Source of the DNA: Pollutimonas bauzanensis
GTDB taxonomy: Bacteria; Pseudomonadota; Gammaproteobacteria; Burkholderiales; Burkholderiaceae_B
Direction of reading: 5' to 3'
Length of the DNA: 64,000 bases
NCBI RefSeq assembly: GCF_900129885.1
Contig: NZ_FQXE01000010.1
Coordinates: forward strand, 124,001 to 188,000
Position numbers and translations under genes: made by a program. The notes under the pieces are model-generated. The model saw only the letters and a program-made list of their open reading frames with translations. It had not been told where the DNA came from and ran no database searches. Below, piece after piece: positions 35,894 through 45,900 of this stretch (the stretch's first letter is position 1; each line of letters opens with the position of its first letter).

Positions 35894-35907
35894 ATATCTT
35901 AAGATAT
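35894..35907. promoter_or_regulatory. Palindromic operator upstream of the yqjI-like gene
   Basis: ATATCTTAAGATAT is a perfect 14-base palindrome 14 bases before the PadR-like start. It is the only symmetric element in the gap and a good autorepressor operator, probably overlapping the promoter. Confidence 0.65.
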
Positions 35908-36041
35908 GTCGTACGATAGTTTATGACGAGATGGAAGTCAAGGGGCGGGCACCGCCGGCCGGGGTGTTTTACACGCCGCTGTGTCGATATGGGAATGTGA
36001 CAGTATCATTTCGGTCTTGATCACCGTCCGGTATTTGTCTT

Positions 36042-36782
36042 ATGGCCACCCCCCGATTCTTCTGCCCCGCTGCCCTGGCGGCCAATGCCACCATCGAACT
36101 GCCGCCCGAACTGGCGCATCACGCCATACGCGTGCTGCGGCTGAAACCCGATTCGGACATCATCCTGTTCAACGGCCAGGGCGGGCAGTATCCGGCGCGG
36201 CTGCTGATCGAAGGCAAGAACGGCCTGGCAGCCGTCGGCGAGCACGACCCCGCCGAGGCCGAACTGGATGGCGACATCACCTTGGTGCAAGGCATTCCCG
36301 CCGGCGACAAAATGGATTGGATCGTGGAAAAGGCCGTGGAACTGGGCGCCAGGCGCCTCGTTCCCATTGCAGCCCAACGCAGCGTGCTGCAGCTGACGGG
36401 CGAACGATTGCGCAAGCGCATGCAGCACTGGCGCCGGATTGCGCAAGCGGCGAGCGAGCAAAGCGGCCGCAACCGCATCATGGAAATCGACGACCCCCTG
36501 CCCCTCCCGGACTACCTGGCGCAGGACGCCAGGCAACAATCAGCCGCCGCGACCCTGTTCTGCCATCCGGGCAGCCCGGATACACTGGCCCAGGCTCTTG
36601 CGCCGGGCCAGGATAGCCTGGCGCTTCTGGTGGGGCCCGAAGGGGGCTGGTCGAAAGAAGAACAGGCCGCCGTAGAGCGCCATGGCCTGACTCCCGTCAG
36701 TTTCGGCAAACGCGTGCTGCGCACCGAAACCGCCGGCCTGGCCCTGATCGCCGCCGTCAGCGCCCTGCGCGGCTGGACCTAG
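36042..36782 (+). CDS. rsmE: 16S rRNA (uracil-1498-N3)-methyltransferase
   Basis: RsmE methylates U1498 in the decoding site of 16S rRNA, using S-adenosylmethionine. The 246-residue SPOUT-fold protein has the N-terminal PUA-like domain (RFFCPAALAANATIELPPELAHHAIRVLRLKPDSDIILFNGQGGQYPARLL), then PAGDKMDWIVEKAVELGARRLVPIAAQRSV, RMQHWRRIAQAASEQSGRN, and the knot LLVGPEGGWSKEEQAAVERHGLTPVSFGKRVLRTETAGLALIAAV. It is divergent from the yqjI-like gene and convergent with barstar. Confidence 0.96.
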   Translation: MATPRFFCPAALAANATIELPPELAHHAIRVLRLKPDSDIILFNGQGGQYPARLLIEGKNGLAAVGEHDPAEAELDGDITLVQGIPAGDKMDWIVEKAVELGARRLVPIAAQRSVLQLTGERLRKRMQHWRRIAQAASEQSGRNRIMEIDDPLPLPDYLAQDARQQSAAATLFCHPGSPDTLAQALAPGQDSLALLVGPEGGWSKEEQAAVERHGLTPVSFGKRVLRTETAGLALIAAVSALRGWT

Positions 36783-36804
36783 GGCCGCCGCCCGGAACGC
36801 GGGC

Positions 36805-37275
36805 TCATTCGGGCGAACGCGAGCCGGAATACGGCGTGGGCGATATCCCCGGTTCGGGGTCCGGATGCCTGCCGGCGTGCTCCACGACATAGGTAAAGCA
36901 CTTTTCATTATTCGAGGCGAACTCCACCACATCGGCGCATACGCCCAGAATGGCTTGGGCATCGTCGCTGAGCGCCGGATCGCCGGAATGCAGATTATGA
37001 AACCATAAAAACATGCCTGTTTTCTGGTCCAGCAGGGTATCGCACAGGCAATCGTACAGCGCATCCAGGTTTCCGCCGAAATACTCGGGAAAATCCACGG
37101 CCTTGACGACGGCGCGCAATACAGCGGAACGACTTCTGGCCCGGTCACAATCCACCACAAAAGCAGTCATGCCCAGCGCGCCGGCGGCGACTATCACTTC
37201 GTCCCGAGAAACTGCGGAAACATCCATCAAACCGCCTTTTTGCAATTTCTTTTGCAATGACTGCGCCTGGTTCAT
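36805..37275 (-). CDS. Barstar-family RNase inhibitor (no barnase visible)
   Basis: A 156-residue protein with the barstar signature KAVDFPEYFGGNLDALYDCLCDTL after a central strand (GMTAFVVDCDRARSRSAVLRAVVKA), then GMFLWFHNLH and a C-terminal Pro/Gly/Ser tail. Barstar normally binds and inhibits the ribonuclease barnase inside the cell. No barnase-like gene is in the window. It shares four bases with the patatin gene upstream (ATGA), so the pair is an operon. Confidence 0.85.
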   Translation of the reverse strand: MNQAQSLQKKLQKGGLMDVSAVSRDEVIVAAGALGMTAFVVDCDRARSRSAVLRAVVKAVDFPEYFGGNLDALYDCLCDTLLDQKTGMFLWFHNLHSGDPALSDDAQAILGVCADVVEFASNNEKCFTYVVEHAGRHPDPEPGISPTPYSGSRSPE

Positions 37276-38504
37276 TCTGGCGTCTCCTTGAAAAACGCTT
37301 TTACTTCTTCAATACGGCTCATGCTATCGGCTCGTCCCAAACGGATAAGCTCTTGGGTATAGCTGGCCTCGAACAACAAATATGAGATTAGCGCGCCGCC
37401 GCTGGCTTGCCTGGAATTCGACGATACACCGATAACGCGGAAAAGGGCGCGCGCAGCGCGCGGCATTTGTTCCAGGTGCGCCAGGGCGATCTCGTCCAGG
37501 GACCGGCTGGGTGTAATCGAAAAAGTGCTGACCGGACGCAACGACTGGCTTTTTAATACATTTGGTGGCAACTGCGCAAGCAGCCCGTTTATTCTTTCCA
37601 TGCGCTCGACATCCATCGAGATGCTGTCCAGGAAGATATTCGACAAGGCGTGCCCGCCAATTTGCGCCAGTGTAGGGTATTTCGTGTCGACCTTGCGCTT
37701 TTCAGGATGGGTATCGTCGTTATAGCCCGTGCCTATCACGAATATTTTCTTGGCGCCCAGGTGTATCGCCGGGCTCATGGGGGCCAGCTGCCGCATCGAT
37801 CCGTCGCCGCACCACGCGGTCTGGCCTCGCACCAGCATGGCCCGGGCGGGAAAGATGAATGGTATGGAACTGGATGCCAGGAGGTGATCCACCCCTATCG
37901 CGCAGGGCACGGCTTGCCGCAGCGAACGCTGCCACGGCTTGATGGTGCCGTGCGATTGGTAGAAGGTCAAATGCTCGCCCGTCGTGTAGGCGGTGGCCGT
38001 TATGGCCAGCGCATCCAGGTGGTTCCTGGAAAGGTTGTCCCGCAGGCGGTCGAAATCCAGCGTCGCGGACAACAGCTCGCCCAGCGGCTGGTTGTCGAGC
38101 AAGGATTGCGGCTGGCGATTGCGCAGGCCCGGCAGCAGCCAGCCCATGGCCAGAATGCCCAGCCACAGCAGGCCGGTGCGCAGCAGGCCCGCCGCATCGG
38201 CGCGGTACACCATGCCGGTGTGCAGGTCGCTCCACAGCTTGCGCAGGCGCTCCATTCCGGTATGTGGGTCGTCGGCGAAGCAGGCCATCGCCGCCGCATT
38301 GATGGCGCCGGCGGAGGAACCGCAGATAATCGCAAAGGGATTGGCGAAACCCGGCGCGCGGGCCGGGTCGAGGATGTCCATGATGCCCGACAGCACGCCC
38401 ACCTGATAGGCGGCCCGCGCGCCGCCCCCTGTCAGGATCAGTCCGACGGGCGAACCGCTGACAGCGACCCCGTCAGCTGCTGCGGGGGGTGTTCGCATCG
38501 ACAA
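37272..38504 (-). CDS. Patatin-like phospholipase
   Basis: A 410-residue lipid acyl hydrolase with a catalytic Ser-Asp dyad. The N-terminal oxyanion loop is LILTGGGARAAYQVG, the nucleophile elbow is IICGSSAGAINAAAMA (G-S-S-A-G), and the Asp lies in TAWCGDGSMRQLAPMSPAIHLGAKKIFVIG. A hydrophobic segment (LLWLGILAMGWLLPG) in the middle may attach it to the membrane. Its start is at 38504, 32 bases inside the maeB 3' end, so translation is probably linked to that gene. The lipid target is unknown. Confidence 0.88.
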   Translation of the reverse strand: MSMRTPPAAADGVAVSGSPVGLILTGGGARAAYQVGVLSGIMDILDPARAPGFANPFAIICGSSAGAINAAAMACFADDPHTGMERLRKLWSDLHTGMVYRADAAGLLRTGLLWLGILAMGWLLPGLRNRQPQSLLDNQPLGELLSATLDFDRLRDNLSRNHLDALAITATAYTTGEHLTFYQSHGTIKPWQRSLRQAVPCAIGVDHLLASSSIPFIFPARAMLVRGQTAWCGDGSMRQLAPMSPAIHLGAKKIFVIGTGYNDDTHPEKRKVDTKYPTLAQIGGHALSNIFLDSISMDVERMERINGLLAQLPPNVLKSQSLRPVSTFSITPSRSLDEIALAHLEQMPRAARALFRVIGVSSNSRQASGGALISYLLFEASYTQELIRLGRADSMSRIEEVKAFFKETPE

Positions 38505-40767
38505 CCGTGAGAGCTGCCATGTTCACAATGCGGCGCACGGTGGAGCTGGACGTCAGGATATGGATGGGCGCGTTGGCGCCCAGCAGGAAGGGCCCCACCG
38601 CCACATTGCCGCCCGCGGCCGTCTTGAGCAGGTTGTAGGCGATATTGCCCGAATCGACGTTGGGGCATATCAGGAGATTGGCCTCCCCCTGCAATGTGGT
38701 CAACGGCATGATGCGCTTGCGCAAGGCCTCGTCGAGGGCGCAATCGCCATGCATTTCGCCGTCGATCTCGAGCCCGGGCTCGCGTTCGCGCACCAGGGCG
38801 AGAGCCGCTTGCATCTTGCTGCCCGACGACGAACTGCCGGTTCCGAAATTGGAGCGCGACAACAGGGCGACCTTGGGTTCGATATTCAGGCGCCGCATTT
38901 CAGCGGCCGCCGCCACGGTGATCTCGGCGACCTGCTCGGCGTCGGGATTGTCATTGATATGGGTGTCGGCCAGGGCTATGGTGCGCTCGGCCAGCAGCAG
39001 TATGTTCATGGCGGCGTAGATTTTGGCGCCGGGCGCCTTGCCTATGACTTCATCGATGAAGCGCAAATGGTCGGCATAGGCGCCCACGGTGCCGCACACC
39101 ATGCCGTCGGCGTCGCCCAGATGCACCATCATGGCGCCGATCAGGGTCAGCCGGCGGCGCATTTCGACGCGCGCCATTTCCTTGCTGATGCCGCGGCGGC
39201 ACATCAATTCCCAGTAGGTCGTCCAGTAGCGGTGGAACCGTTCATCGTAGTCCGGGTTGGTCACTTCGACATCGTGGCCCAGGCGCAGGCGCAGGCCGAA
39301 TTTCTTGATGCGGTCGGCCAGCACGGCCGGACGCCCCACCAGAATGGGTTTGGCGACTTTTTCGTCGACGATGATCTGCACCGCGCGCAGGACGCGCTCG
39401 TCCTCGCCTTCGGTGAATACGATGCGCGACTTGCCGCCATCGCGCACCAGCTTCTTGGCGTCCGAGAACAGCGGTTTCATGAAGGAGCCCGAGCGATATA
39501 CGAATTGCTGCAACTGCTCGGCATAGCTTTCGATATCGGCAATGGGCCGGGTGGCCACGCCGTCCTGCATGGCCGCGACCGCCACGGCCACCGCGATGCG
39601 CACGATCAGGCGCGGGTCGAAGGGCTTGGGAATGAAGTATTCAGGGCCGAAGCAGACGCCGTAAGTGCCGTAGGCGGCGGCCACCACATCGTTCTGTTCT
39701 TCCTGGGCCAGCTTGCAAATGGCAATGACGGCCGCTTTTTCCATGCCGCGCGTAATGGTGGTGGCGCCGACATCCAGGGCGCCGCGGAAAATATAGGGGA
39801 AGCACAGGACGTTATTGACCTGGTTGGGGTAATCGGAGCGGCCGGTCGCCATGACCACGTCGCCGCGCACCGCGTGGGCGTCTTCGGGAAGTATTTCGGG
39901 ATTGGGATTGGCCAGCGCCAGGATCAGCGGCTTGGCGGCCATCTTGGCGACCATTTCGGGTTTCAGCACCCCGCCCGCCGACAGCCCCAGGAATACGTCG
40001 GCGCCGTCGATGACCTCGCCCAGCTTGCGGGCCGGGGTCTCCTGCGCAAAACGCTCTTTGTCGGGGTCCATGAGCGTCTTGCGGCCCTTGTACACCACCC
40101 CTTCTATATCGGTCACCCAGATATTTTCGAGCGGCAGGCCCAGGTCCACCAGCAGATCCAGACAGGCCAGGGCCGCCGCGCCCGCGCCCGACACCGCCAC
40201 CTTGATTTTCTTGATGTCCTTGCCGACGACTTCCAGGCCGTTGATGAAGGCCGCGGAAACGCAAATGGCCGTGCCGTGCTGGTCATCGTGGAAGACCGGG
40301 ATGTTCATGCGTTCGCGCAGCTTGCGTTCGACCGTGAAGCATTCCGGCGCCTTGATGTCCTCGAGGTTGATGCCGCCGAAAGTCGGTTCCAGGCCGGCGA
40401 TGATGTCGACCAGCTTGTCGGGGTCGGTTTCGTTGATTTCGATGTCGAACACGTCGATGCCGGCAAACTTCTTGAACAGGACCGCCTTGCCTTCCATGAC
40501 GGGCTTGGACGCCAGCGCGCCGATATTGCCCAGGCCCAGCACCGCCGTGCCATTGGTGATGACGCCTACCAGGTTGCCGCGCGCCGTGTAGCGGAACGCA
40601 TTGGCGGGATCGGAGACGATTTCTTCGCAAGCGGCCGCGACTCCCGGGGAATACGCCAAGGCGAGGTCGCGCTGATTCGACAACTGCTTGGTTGGCGTAA
40701 CGGAGATTTTGCCGGGGCGCCCGTGCTCATGGTATTCCAGAGCCGCTTTGCGAAAATTTTCTTCCAT
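38473..40767 (-). CDS. maeB: NADP-dependent malic enzyme MaeB (with PTA-like domain)
   Basis: A 764-residue two-domain enzyme that decarboxylates malate to pyruvate with NADP reduction. The malic domain (about 1-430) has [87 protein letters not shown] and [16 protein letters not shown] (Rossmann). The C-terminal domain (about 430-764) is phosphotransacetylase-like ([80 protein letters not shown]) and probably regulatory, binding acetyl-CoA. It overlaps the patatin gene by 32 bases. Confidence 0.95.
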   Translation of the reverse strand: MEENFRKAALEYHEHGRPGKISVTPTKQLSNQRDLALAYSPGVAAACEEIVSDPANAFRYTARGNLVGVITNGTAVLGLGNIGALASKPVMEGKAVLFKKFAGIDVFDIEINETDPDKLVDIIAGLEPTFGGINLEDIKAPECFTVERKLRERMNIPVFHDDQHGTAICVSAAFINGLEVVGKDIKKIKVAVSGAGAAALACLDLLVDLGLPLENIWVTDIEGVVYKGRKTLMDPDKERFAQETPARKLGEVIDGADVFLGLSAGGVLKPEMVAKMAAKPLILALANPNPEILPEDAHAVRGDVVMATGRSDYPNQVNNVLCFPYIFRGALDVGATTITRGMEKAAVIAICKLAQEEQNDVVAAAYGTYGVCFGPEYFIPKPFDPRLIVRIAVAVAVAAMQDGVATRPIADIESYAEQLQQFVYRSGSFMKPLFSDAKKLVRDGGKSRIVFTEGEDERVLRAVQIIVDEKVAKPILVGRPAVLADRIKKFGLRLRLGHDVEVTNPDYDERFHRYWTTYWELMCRRGISKEMARVEMRRRLTLIGAMMVHLGDADGMVCGTVGAYADHLRFIDEVIGKAPGAKIYAAMNILLLAERTIALADTHINDNPDAEQVAEITVAAAAEMRRLNIEPKVALLSRSNFGTGSSSSGSKMQAALALVREREPGLEIDGEMHGDCALDEALRKRIMPLTTLQGEANLLICPNVDSGNIAYNLLKTAAGGNVAVGPFLLGANAPIHILTSSSTVRRIVNMAALTVVDANTPRSS

Positions 40768-40866
40768 GGTGTTTTTTATAGTCTAGAGTGAGAGACAGAC
40801 ATTCTAGCCTTTGGACGGGGTTTAGAACATGTCTATACGCCATATAAACAACAGGCGCGCTGCCGT

Positions 40867-41793
40867 TCAGACATCCTGGCCGGGGTAGGGGAATACCTCG
40901 GCGGGGTCGAAAAGCGTCTTCACGCGGGCGTCCAGGTCGGCCGCGCGCGTGCCGAGTTCGTCCTGCCCGTTTTTCCGCGAGGAATAGCGTTCGGCATAGG
41001 GCGCCTCGACCTGCGGCTGCGCCTGCTCCTGGTCCAGCACTATCCATTCCACCCAGCCCAGGTCGCTGCCATGCCCCAGCAGCAGGTGCGACAGATTGGT
41101 GGTTTGCCCGGCGGCGGGCAGCAGGGCGTCGAGGCGGTAGCGGCCGGGCCAGCGCGCGGCCTGCCGGCAAGCCAGCGCATCCGGATGCGCCGCCGTCTGG
41201 AACAGGACGGGCACGAGCTGCTGCAGGCGCAAGCCGTCCAGCGGCTTTTGGTTGCGTTCGCCAAAAGGCCCCAGGTTGACGCTGGAGCCGTCGGCCAGCA
41301 GCACGCAGGCGTGCTCGATGCCGGACTTGTAGGTTTCACCGGCGTCCCAGTCGCACAGCGTGCGGTCGGCCAGCCAGGCGGCGACGGTGATGTGGCAGGG
41401 CAAGTCGGCGAACTGCCGCAGGCCGGCGGCCTCGAGCTCGCCCAGCAGGCAGCCCGGCTGTACAAACCATTTGCTGCCGCCTGGCTCGAGCCGCTGGCAG
41501 CCCGCCATATCGCGCCCCGGCTCGACCCAGAGCACGGGCTGGTCATTGAGCCTTGCGGCATGCTGCATGCCGTCCAGCGCCATCACCACCCCATATTCCG
41601 CGCACAAGGCCCTGGCCTGGTGCACATCGCTGCCCTGCCTGGGAATAAGGCGGGCGCTGCCGACGCCTTCGTGCATCTCGAATTCGAAAAACGTACCGGC
41701 CACCACGCGGCGCACGCGCTGGCAAAACGCCTCCCATGGGTTTTGGGACAAGCGCCTGCCCGTCAGAAAGGCCCGGCGAGAACGAGACTCCAT
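40867..41793 (-). CDS. Degenerate FAD-binding (GlcD/VAO-like) domain protein
   Basis: A 308-residue protein with partial resemblance to FAD-linked oxidases. VHQARALCAEYGVVMALDG (about 57-75), then a WFVQPGCLLGELEAAGLRQFADLPCH segment (about 108-135), resemble the PCMH FAD-binding fold, and the C-terminal LDARVKTLFDPAEVFPYPG resembles the family end. The usual glycine-rich nucleotide loop and the histidine or tyrosine FAD attachment are not clear. An N-terminal SRRAFLTG could be a poor Tat-type region. The function is unknown and a true oxidoreductase role is uncertain. Confidence 0.6.
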   Translation of the reverse strand: MESRSRRAFLTGRRLSQNPWEAFCQRVRRVVAGTFFEFEMHEGVGSARLIPRQGSDVHQARALCAEYGVVMALDGMQHAARLNDQPVLWVEPGRDMAGCQRLEPGGSKWFVQPGCLLGELEAAGLRQFADLPCHITVAAWLADRTLCDWDAGETYKSGIEHACVLLADGSSVNLGPFGERNQKPLDGLRLQQLVPVLFQTAAHPDALACRQAARWPGRYRLDALLPAAGQTTNLSHLLLGHGSDLGWVEWIVLDQEQAQPQVEAPYAERYSSRKNGQDELGTRAADLDARVKTLFDPAEVFPYPGQDV

Positions 41794-41878
41794 TTTTTAC
41801 TTCCTTTGAACGACCTTGAAAATGATCAGACGGCAATGCGGGCGCTACAATCTTGCTTTTTGCCTGAGACTGCGCCTT

Positions 41879-43036
41879 ATGCCCCGCCTTGCCAAGCGTA
41901 CTGAACAAGTGATGCCATTCTACGCTGTGGAACTCTTCAAACAGGCCAGCGCGCTGAATGCGCAGGGCCGCGATATCATCAGCCTGGGAATCGGCGAACC
42001 TGATTTTACGGCGCCGCCCCAGGTCGTTGAAACCCTGAACCGGGCCTCGCAGGCCGGGCTGAGCGCCTATACCTCGCCGGCGGGCATAGCGCCCCTGCGC
42101 GCCGCCATCGCCCTGTATTACGAGCAGCACTTCGGCGCGGCGCTCGATCCCGACCGCGTCATCGTGACCGCCGGCGCCTCGGGCGCCCTGCTGCTGGCGG
42201 CCATGGCCCTGATCGATCCGGGCGACGAAGTCCTGATGCCGGACCCGTCGTATCCGGCCAACCAGAATTTCATCACCGCGGCCGGCGGCATACCGCGGCT
42301 GATCCCCTGCTCGGCCCGGCAGCGCTTCCAGCTGGACGCGGCCGCCATACGCGAGCACTGGGGCCCGGCGACCCGCGGCGTGCTGATCGCCTCGCCCAGC
42401 AACCCGACCGGCACAACGATAGCCAGGGAGGACCTGCAAGCCTTGATAGGCGAGGTCAGGCAGCGCGGCGGCTTCGTGATCATGGACGAGATCTACCTCG
42501 GCCTGTATTACGGCGATGTCCCGCAAAGCGCCCTGACGCTGGACGACAATATCGTCATCATCAACAGCTTCTCGAAATACTTCCACATGACGGGCTGGCG
42601 CCTGGGCTGGCTGATCGCCCCGCCGCATATGGTGCCGGCCATCGAAAAGCTGGCGGCCAGCCTGGCCATCTGCGCCCCGTCCCTGGCGCAGCACGCGGCG
42701 ATCACCTGCTTCGAGCCGGAAGTCATGCGCATCTATGAAAACCGGCGCCTGTCATTCAAGCAGCGCCGCGACTACCTGCTGCCCGAGCTCGAACGCCTGG
42801 GGTTGCGGGTTCCGGTCGCGCCCGATGGCGCCTTCTACATATATGCCGATATCCGCCAGCACAGCCAGGACAGCGGGGATTTTTCCCACCGGCTGCTGCA
42901 CGAGGCCGGCGTGGCGGCCGTGCCCGGCAGGGATTTCGGCCCGGCGCATGCCTCTTACAGCATGCGGTTCTCGTATACGACGGGGCTGGACCGCCTGCAG
43001 GAAGCCGTGCAGCGCATGGAACGCTTCCTGGCCTGA
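41879..43036 (+). CDS. PLP-dependent aminotransferase (class I/II)
   Basis: A 385-residue fold-type I aminotransferase. Signatures are IISLGIGEPDFTAPPQVVETLNRA, AYTSPAGIAPLRAAIALYY, VIVTAGASGALLLAAMALIDPGDEVLMPDPSYPANQNFITAAGG, SPSNPTGTTI, GFVIMDEIYLGLYYGD, and the PLP-lysine motif INSFSKYFHMTGWRLGWLI. It has the overall look of aspartate/alanine-type transaminases, but the amino acid is not fixed by sequence. Frame open to 41816; the start at 41879 (MPRLAKRTEQ) is preferred. Divergent from the FAD-like gene and convergent with the transglycosylase. Confidence 0.9.
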   Translation: MPRLAKRTEQVMPFYAVELFKQASALNAQGRDIISLGIGEPDFTAPPQVVETLNRASQAGLSAYTSPAGIAPLRAAIALYYEQHFGAALDPDRVIVTAGASGALLLAAMALIDPGDEVLMPDPSYPANQNFITAAGGIPRLIPCSARQRFQLDAAAIREHWGPATRGVLIASPSNPTGTTIAREDLQALIGEVRQRGGFVIMDEIYLGLYYGDVPQSALTLDDNIVIINSFSKYFHMTGWRLGWLIAPPHMVPAIEKLAASLAICAPSLAQHAAITCFEPEVMRIYENRRLSFKQRRDYLLPELERLGLRVPVAPDGAFYIYADIRQHSQDSGDFSHRLLHEAGVAAVPGRDFGPAHASYSMRFSYTTGLDRLQEAVQRMERFLA

Positions 43037-43041
43037 GCGCC

Positions 43042-43929
43042 TCAACGCCCTATGGGGATGCCCGAAGCCAGGGCAATGCGCCGCCTTTCGGCCAGCACCT
43101 TGGCGCCATAACCGCCGTCGCTGGGCCCGGTGGCGCCCACGTAGCAGGCCAGGCCGCCCTCTTCCGAACCGCGGCGCTTGATGCAGTCGCGCAGGATTTG
43201 CGAACCCACGCGGATATTGGCTATCGGATTGAGCGCGGCGATGGAGCCTTCGTTGAAGGCATCGAATTTTTCCTTGTGGACCTTGGTCATCACCTGCATG
43301 AGGCCTTGCGCGCCCACATGGCTTTCGGCGTAGGGGTTGTAGCGGGACTCAATCGCGATCACCGCCAACAACAGCTGGGGATCCAGCTTGGTTTCATTGC
43401 CGACCAGGAATGCCGTATTGATCAGCGCCCCGGCCACGCTATGAGCGATTTTGTACTTGCGCGCGATATAGCTGCGCAAGGCCTGCGCCTGGGCCGGGGT
43501 GACACCCGCGATGGGCTGCCCCGCCATCGAGGCGCTCAAGGCCTTGCTGAAATTGGGCGGGGCGGCCACGGGCGGCGGCGCCGGTTTCACGGCCGGGGGC
43601 GGCGCCGGCCCCCCGGCGGGCGGCGCCGCGGGCGGCGGCTCGGCATCGTCCGCGTCGAAGTCCTCGCCCCCCAGGAATATCCCGCTCTGGTCCGCGCCCA
43701 GCGTAGCGAACACATCGCCCTTGAGCCCGTCGGGGCGCAGGACCAGCACCAGCGCCGCGTGCACTTGCCTGGCCTGCTCGCGCAAAGAGGGCACCGTGGC
43801 GCTGAGCGCCAGGGTGACCAGCACGGCGATCCCCAAGTAGACGGCGCAGACATGCATGAGCTCGCCCATCTGATACATTGCGCCGCGCGCCGAACGGCTT
43901 ACCAGACTGCCGGAACCAATCACGGCCAT
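43042..43929 (-). CDS. Lytic transglycosylase (Slt-type)
   Basis: A 295-residue membrane-anchored peptidoglycan lytic transglycosylase. A hydrophobic segment near residues 25-50 (VCAVYLGIAVLVTLALSA) anchors it. A Pro/Ala-rich linker (about 85-125) leads to the SLT domain with LDPQLLLAVIAIESRYNPYAESHVGAQGLMQVM (catalytic Glu in AIESRYNP) and NIRVGSQILRDCIKRRGSEEGGLACYVGA. GGGGCGC stands before the ATG at 43929, and upstream codons to 44547 are a shadow of ubiD. Six bases separate its 3' end from the convergent aminotransferase. Confidence 0.88.
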   Translation of the reverse strand: MAVIGSGSLVSRSARGAMYQMGELMHVCAVYLGIAVLVTLALSATVPSLREQARQVHAALVLVLRPDGLKGDVFATLGADQSGIFLGGEDFDADDAEPPPAAPPAGGPAPPPAVKPAPPPVAAPPNFSKALSASMAGQPIAGVTPAQAQALRSYIARKYKIAHSVAGALINTAFLVGNETKLDPQLLLAVIAIESRYNPYAESHVGAQGLMQVMTKVHKEKFDAFNEGSIAALNPIANIRVGSQILRDCIKRRGSEEGGLACYVGATGPSDGGYGAKVLAERRRIALASGIPIGR

Positions 43930-44008
43930 TGCGCCCCTTTCGATGAAATAATGAGACTCGATGTTAACCTTAGCCTGTCGTACTAATGTAACCTGATCGG
44001 CGAACTCT

Positions 44009-45553
44009 GTGAAATACCGTGACCTAAGAGACTTTATCGCGCAACTGGAAAGCGCGGGCGAACTCAAGCGCCTGACGGCTCCCGTATCGACGGATCTCGA
44101 AATGACCGAGATCAGCGACCGCGTGCTGCGCGCGGCGGGCCCGGCCCTGCTGTTCGAACACCCCATGCATAATGGATCGCGCGCCGCCATACCGGTGCTG
44201 ACCAACCTATTCGGCACGCCCAGGCGGGTCGCCTGGGGGATGGGCGCCGAAGACGTCGGCGCCCTGCGCCAGACCGGCGAATTGCTGGCGTCCCTGCGCG
44301 AACCCGAGGCGCCCCGCGGCCTGCGCGACGCGCTGGCCAAAGTGTCCATGCTCAAGGCCGCCCTGTGGGACATGAGCCCCAAGTCGGTCAAAGGCGCGCC
44401 CTGCCAGGATATCGTCCTCGAAGGCGACGATGTCGACTTGAACCAGATTCCGCTGCAACGCTGCTGGCCCGGCGACATCGCCCCGCTGCTGACATGGGGG
44501 CTGGTGATCACCCGCGGCCCCAATGCCAAGCGCCAGAACCTGGGCATCTACCGCCAGCAGCTCATAGGCCGCAACAAACTCATCATGCGCTGGCTGTCGC
44601 ATCGCGGGGGCGCCCTGGACTTTCGCGATCATGCCCTGGGCAATCCCGGCGCGCCCTTCCCCATTGCCGTGGCGCTGGGGGCGGATCCGGCGACCATACT
44701 GGGGGCCGTGACCCCGGTGCCCGACAGCCTTTCGGAATATCAGTTCGCCGGCCTGCTGCGCGGCTCGCGCACCGAAGTCACCCGGGCGCTGGGCAGCGAC
44801 CTGTCCGTCCCCGCCTACGCCGAAATCGTCCTCGAAGGCCATATATTGCCCTCGTCGGACCCGCGCGCCATCGAGCCGGCAGTGCCGGACGGCGCTTCGG
44901 GGCCGCCCGCCAGCGGCTATGAAATGGCGCTGGAAGGGCCATACGGCGACCATACCGGCTATTACAATGAAAAAGACTGGTTTCCCGTCTTCACGGTCGA
45001 GCGCATCACCATGCGCCGCAATCCCATCTACCACAGCACCTATACGGGAAAGCCGCCAGATGAGCCCGCCATACTGGGCGTCGCCCTGAACGAAGTCTTC
45101 GTGCCGATACTGAAACGAACCTTCCCCGAGATCGTGGATTTCTATCTGCCGCCCGAAGGGTGCAGCTACCGCCTGGCGGTCGTGTCCATACGCAAGCAAT
45201 ACCCCGGCCACGCCAAGCGCGTGATGTTCGGCATATGGAGCGTATTGCGCCAGTTCATGTACACGAAATTCATAGTCGTGGTGGACCACGATATCGATAC
45301 CCGGGACTGGAAGGAAGTGATCTGGGCCATGACTACCCGCATGGACCCGGTGCGCGATACCCTGCTGGTCGAGAACACACCCATCGACTACCTGGATTTC
45401 GCCTCGCCCGTGTCCGGCCTGGGCGGAAAGATGGGCATGGATGCCACCAACAAATGGCCGGGCGAAACGCAACGCGAATGGGGCACGCCCATACACATGG
45501 ACGCCGCCGTCAAAACGCGGGTGGACGCCATGTGGGGCGAATTGGGATTGTAA
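44009..45553 (+). CDS. ubiD: UbiD, 4-hydroxy-3-polyprenylbenzoate decarboxylase
   Basis: A prenylated-FMN decarboxylase acting in ubiquinone biosynthesis. The 514-residue protein starts [39 protein letters not shown], continues with [84 protein letters not shown], and ends [33 protein letters not shown]. The conserved Glu-Arg-Glu catalytic residues lie in the central and [38 protein letters not shown] part. GTG start at 44009. It is divergent from the transglycosylase and convergent with the yqjK gene. Confidence 0.95.
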   Translation: MKYRDLRDFIAQLESAGELKRLTAPVSTDLEMTEISDRVLRAAGPALLFEHPMHNGSRAAIPVLTNLFGTPRRVAWGMGAEDVGALRQTGELLASLREPEAPRGLRDALAKVSMLKAALWDMSPKSVKGAPCQDIVLEGDDVDLNQIPLQRCWPGDIAPLLTWGLVITRGPNAKRQNLGIYRQQLIGRNKLIMRWLSHRGGALDFRDHALGNPGAPFPIAVALGADPATILGAVTPVPDSLSEYQFAGLLRGSRTEVTRALGSDLSVPAYAEIVLEGHILPSSDPRAIEPAVPDGASGPPASGYEMALEGPYGDHTGYYNEKDWFPVFTVERITMRRNPIYHSTYTGKPPDEPAILGVALNEVFVPILKRTFPEIVDFYLPPEGCSYRLAVVSIRKQYPGHAKRVMFGIWSVLRQFMYTKFIVVVDHDIDTRDWKEVIWAMTTRMDPVRDTLLVENTPIDYLDFASPVSGLGGKMGMDATNKWPGETQREWGTPIHMDAAVKTRVDAMWGELGL

Positions 45554-45567
45554 GGCGGAGGCGCCGG

Positions 45568-45900
45568 CTATTTCTTCATGGCGCGCGCGACCTGCCAACT
45601 GAGCAGCAGGCCGGCGCCTATGCGCCACAAACGCCGGCGCTTGCCTATGCCGGTAAGCAGCGCCGAGGCGCCGGACGCCAGCAAAGGATATTGCCGGCTC
45701 AGCGCCAGCGCCTGGAATAGCCAGTCGGAAGGTTTCCTGGAAGACAGCCGCGGAAACAGCGCATGCATGAGCGCCGCCGGCCTCATGGACTGGCTCAGCC
45801 CATTGAGGTCGCGCGCCAGGCTTTGGCGCTCCAGCGCGGCGCGGGCGCGCATTAGTTCGACTTGCAAGGCCCGTTCTTTGGCGGACAAGGATTTTTTCAT
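45568..45900 (-). CDS. YqjK-like protein
   Basis: A 110-residue protein, last of three cotranscribed genes. The N-terminus is charged and helical (KKSLSAKERALQVELMRARAALERQSLARDLNGLSQSM). The C-terminus is basic with a short hydrophobic stretch (WRIGAGLLLSWQVARAMKK). Similarity to YqjK and order after yqjD-yqjE give the name; function unknown. Overlaps the yqjE gene by four bases. Confidence 0.72.
   Translation of the reverse strand: MKKSLSAKERALQVELMRARAALERQSLARDLNGLSQSMRPAALMHALFPRLSSRKPSDWLFQALALSRQYPLLASGASALLTGIGKRRRLWRIGAGLLLSWQVARAMKK

Noticed and set aside
38560-40791. 743-codon plus-strand frame over maeB
   Set aside because: A shadow of the MaeB reading frame on the opposite strand; no family signature, no fitting start site.
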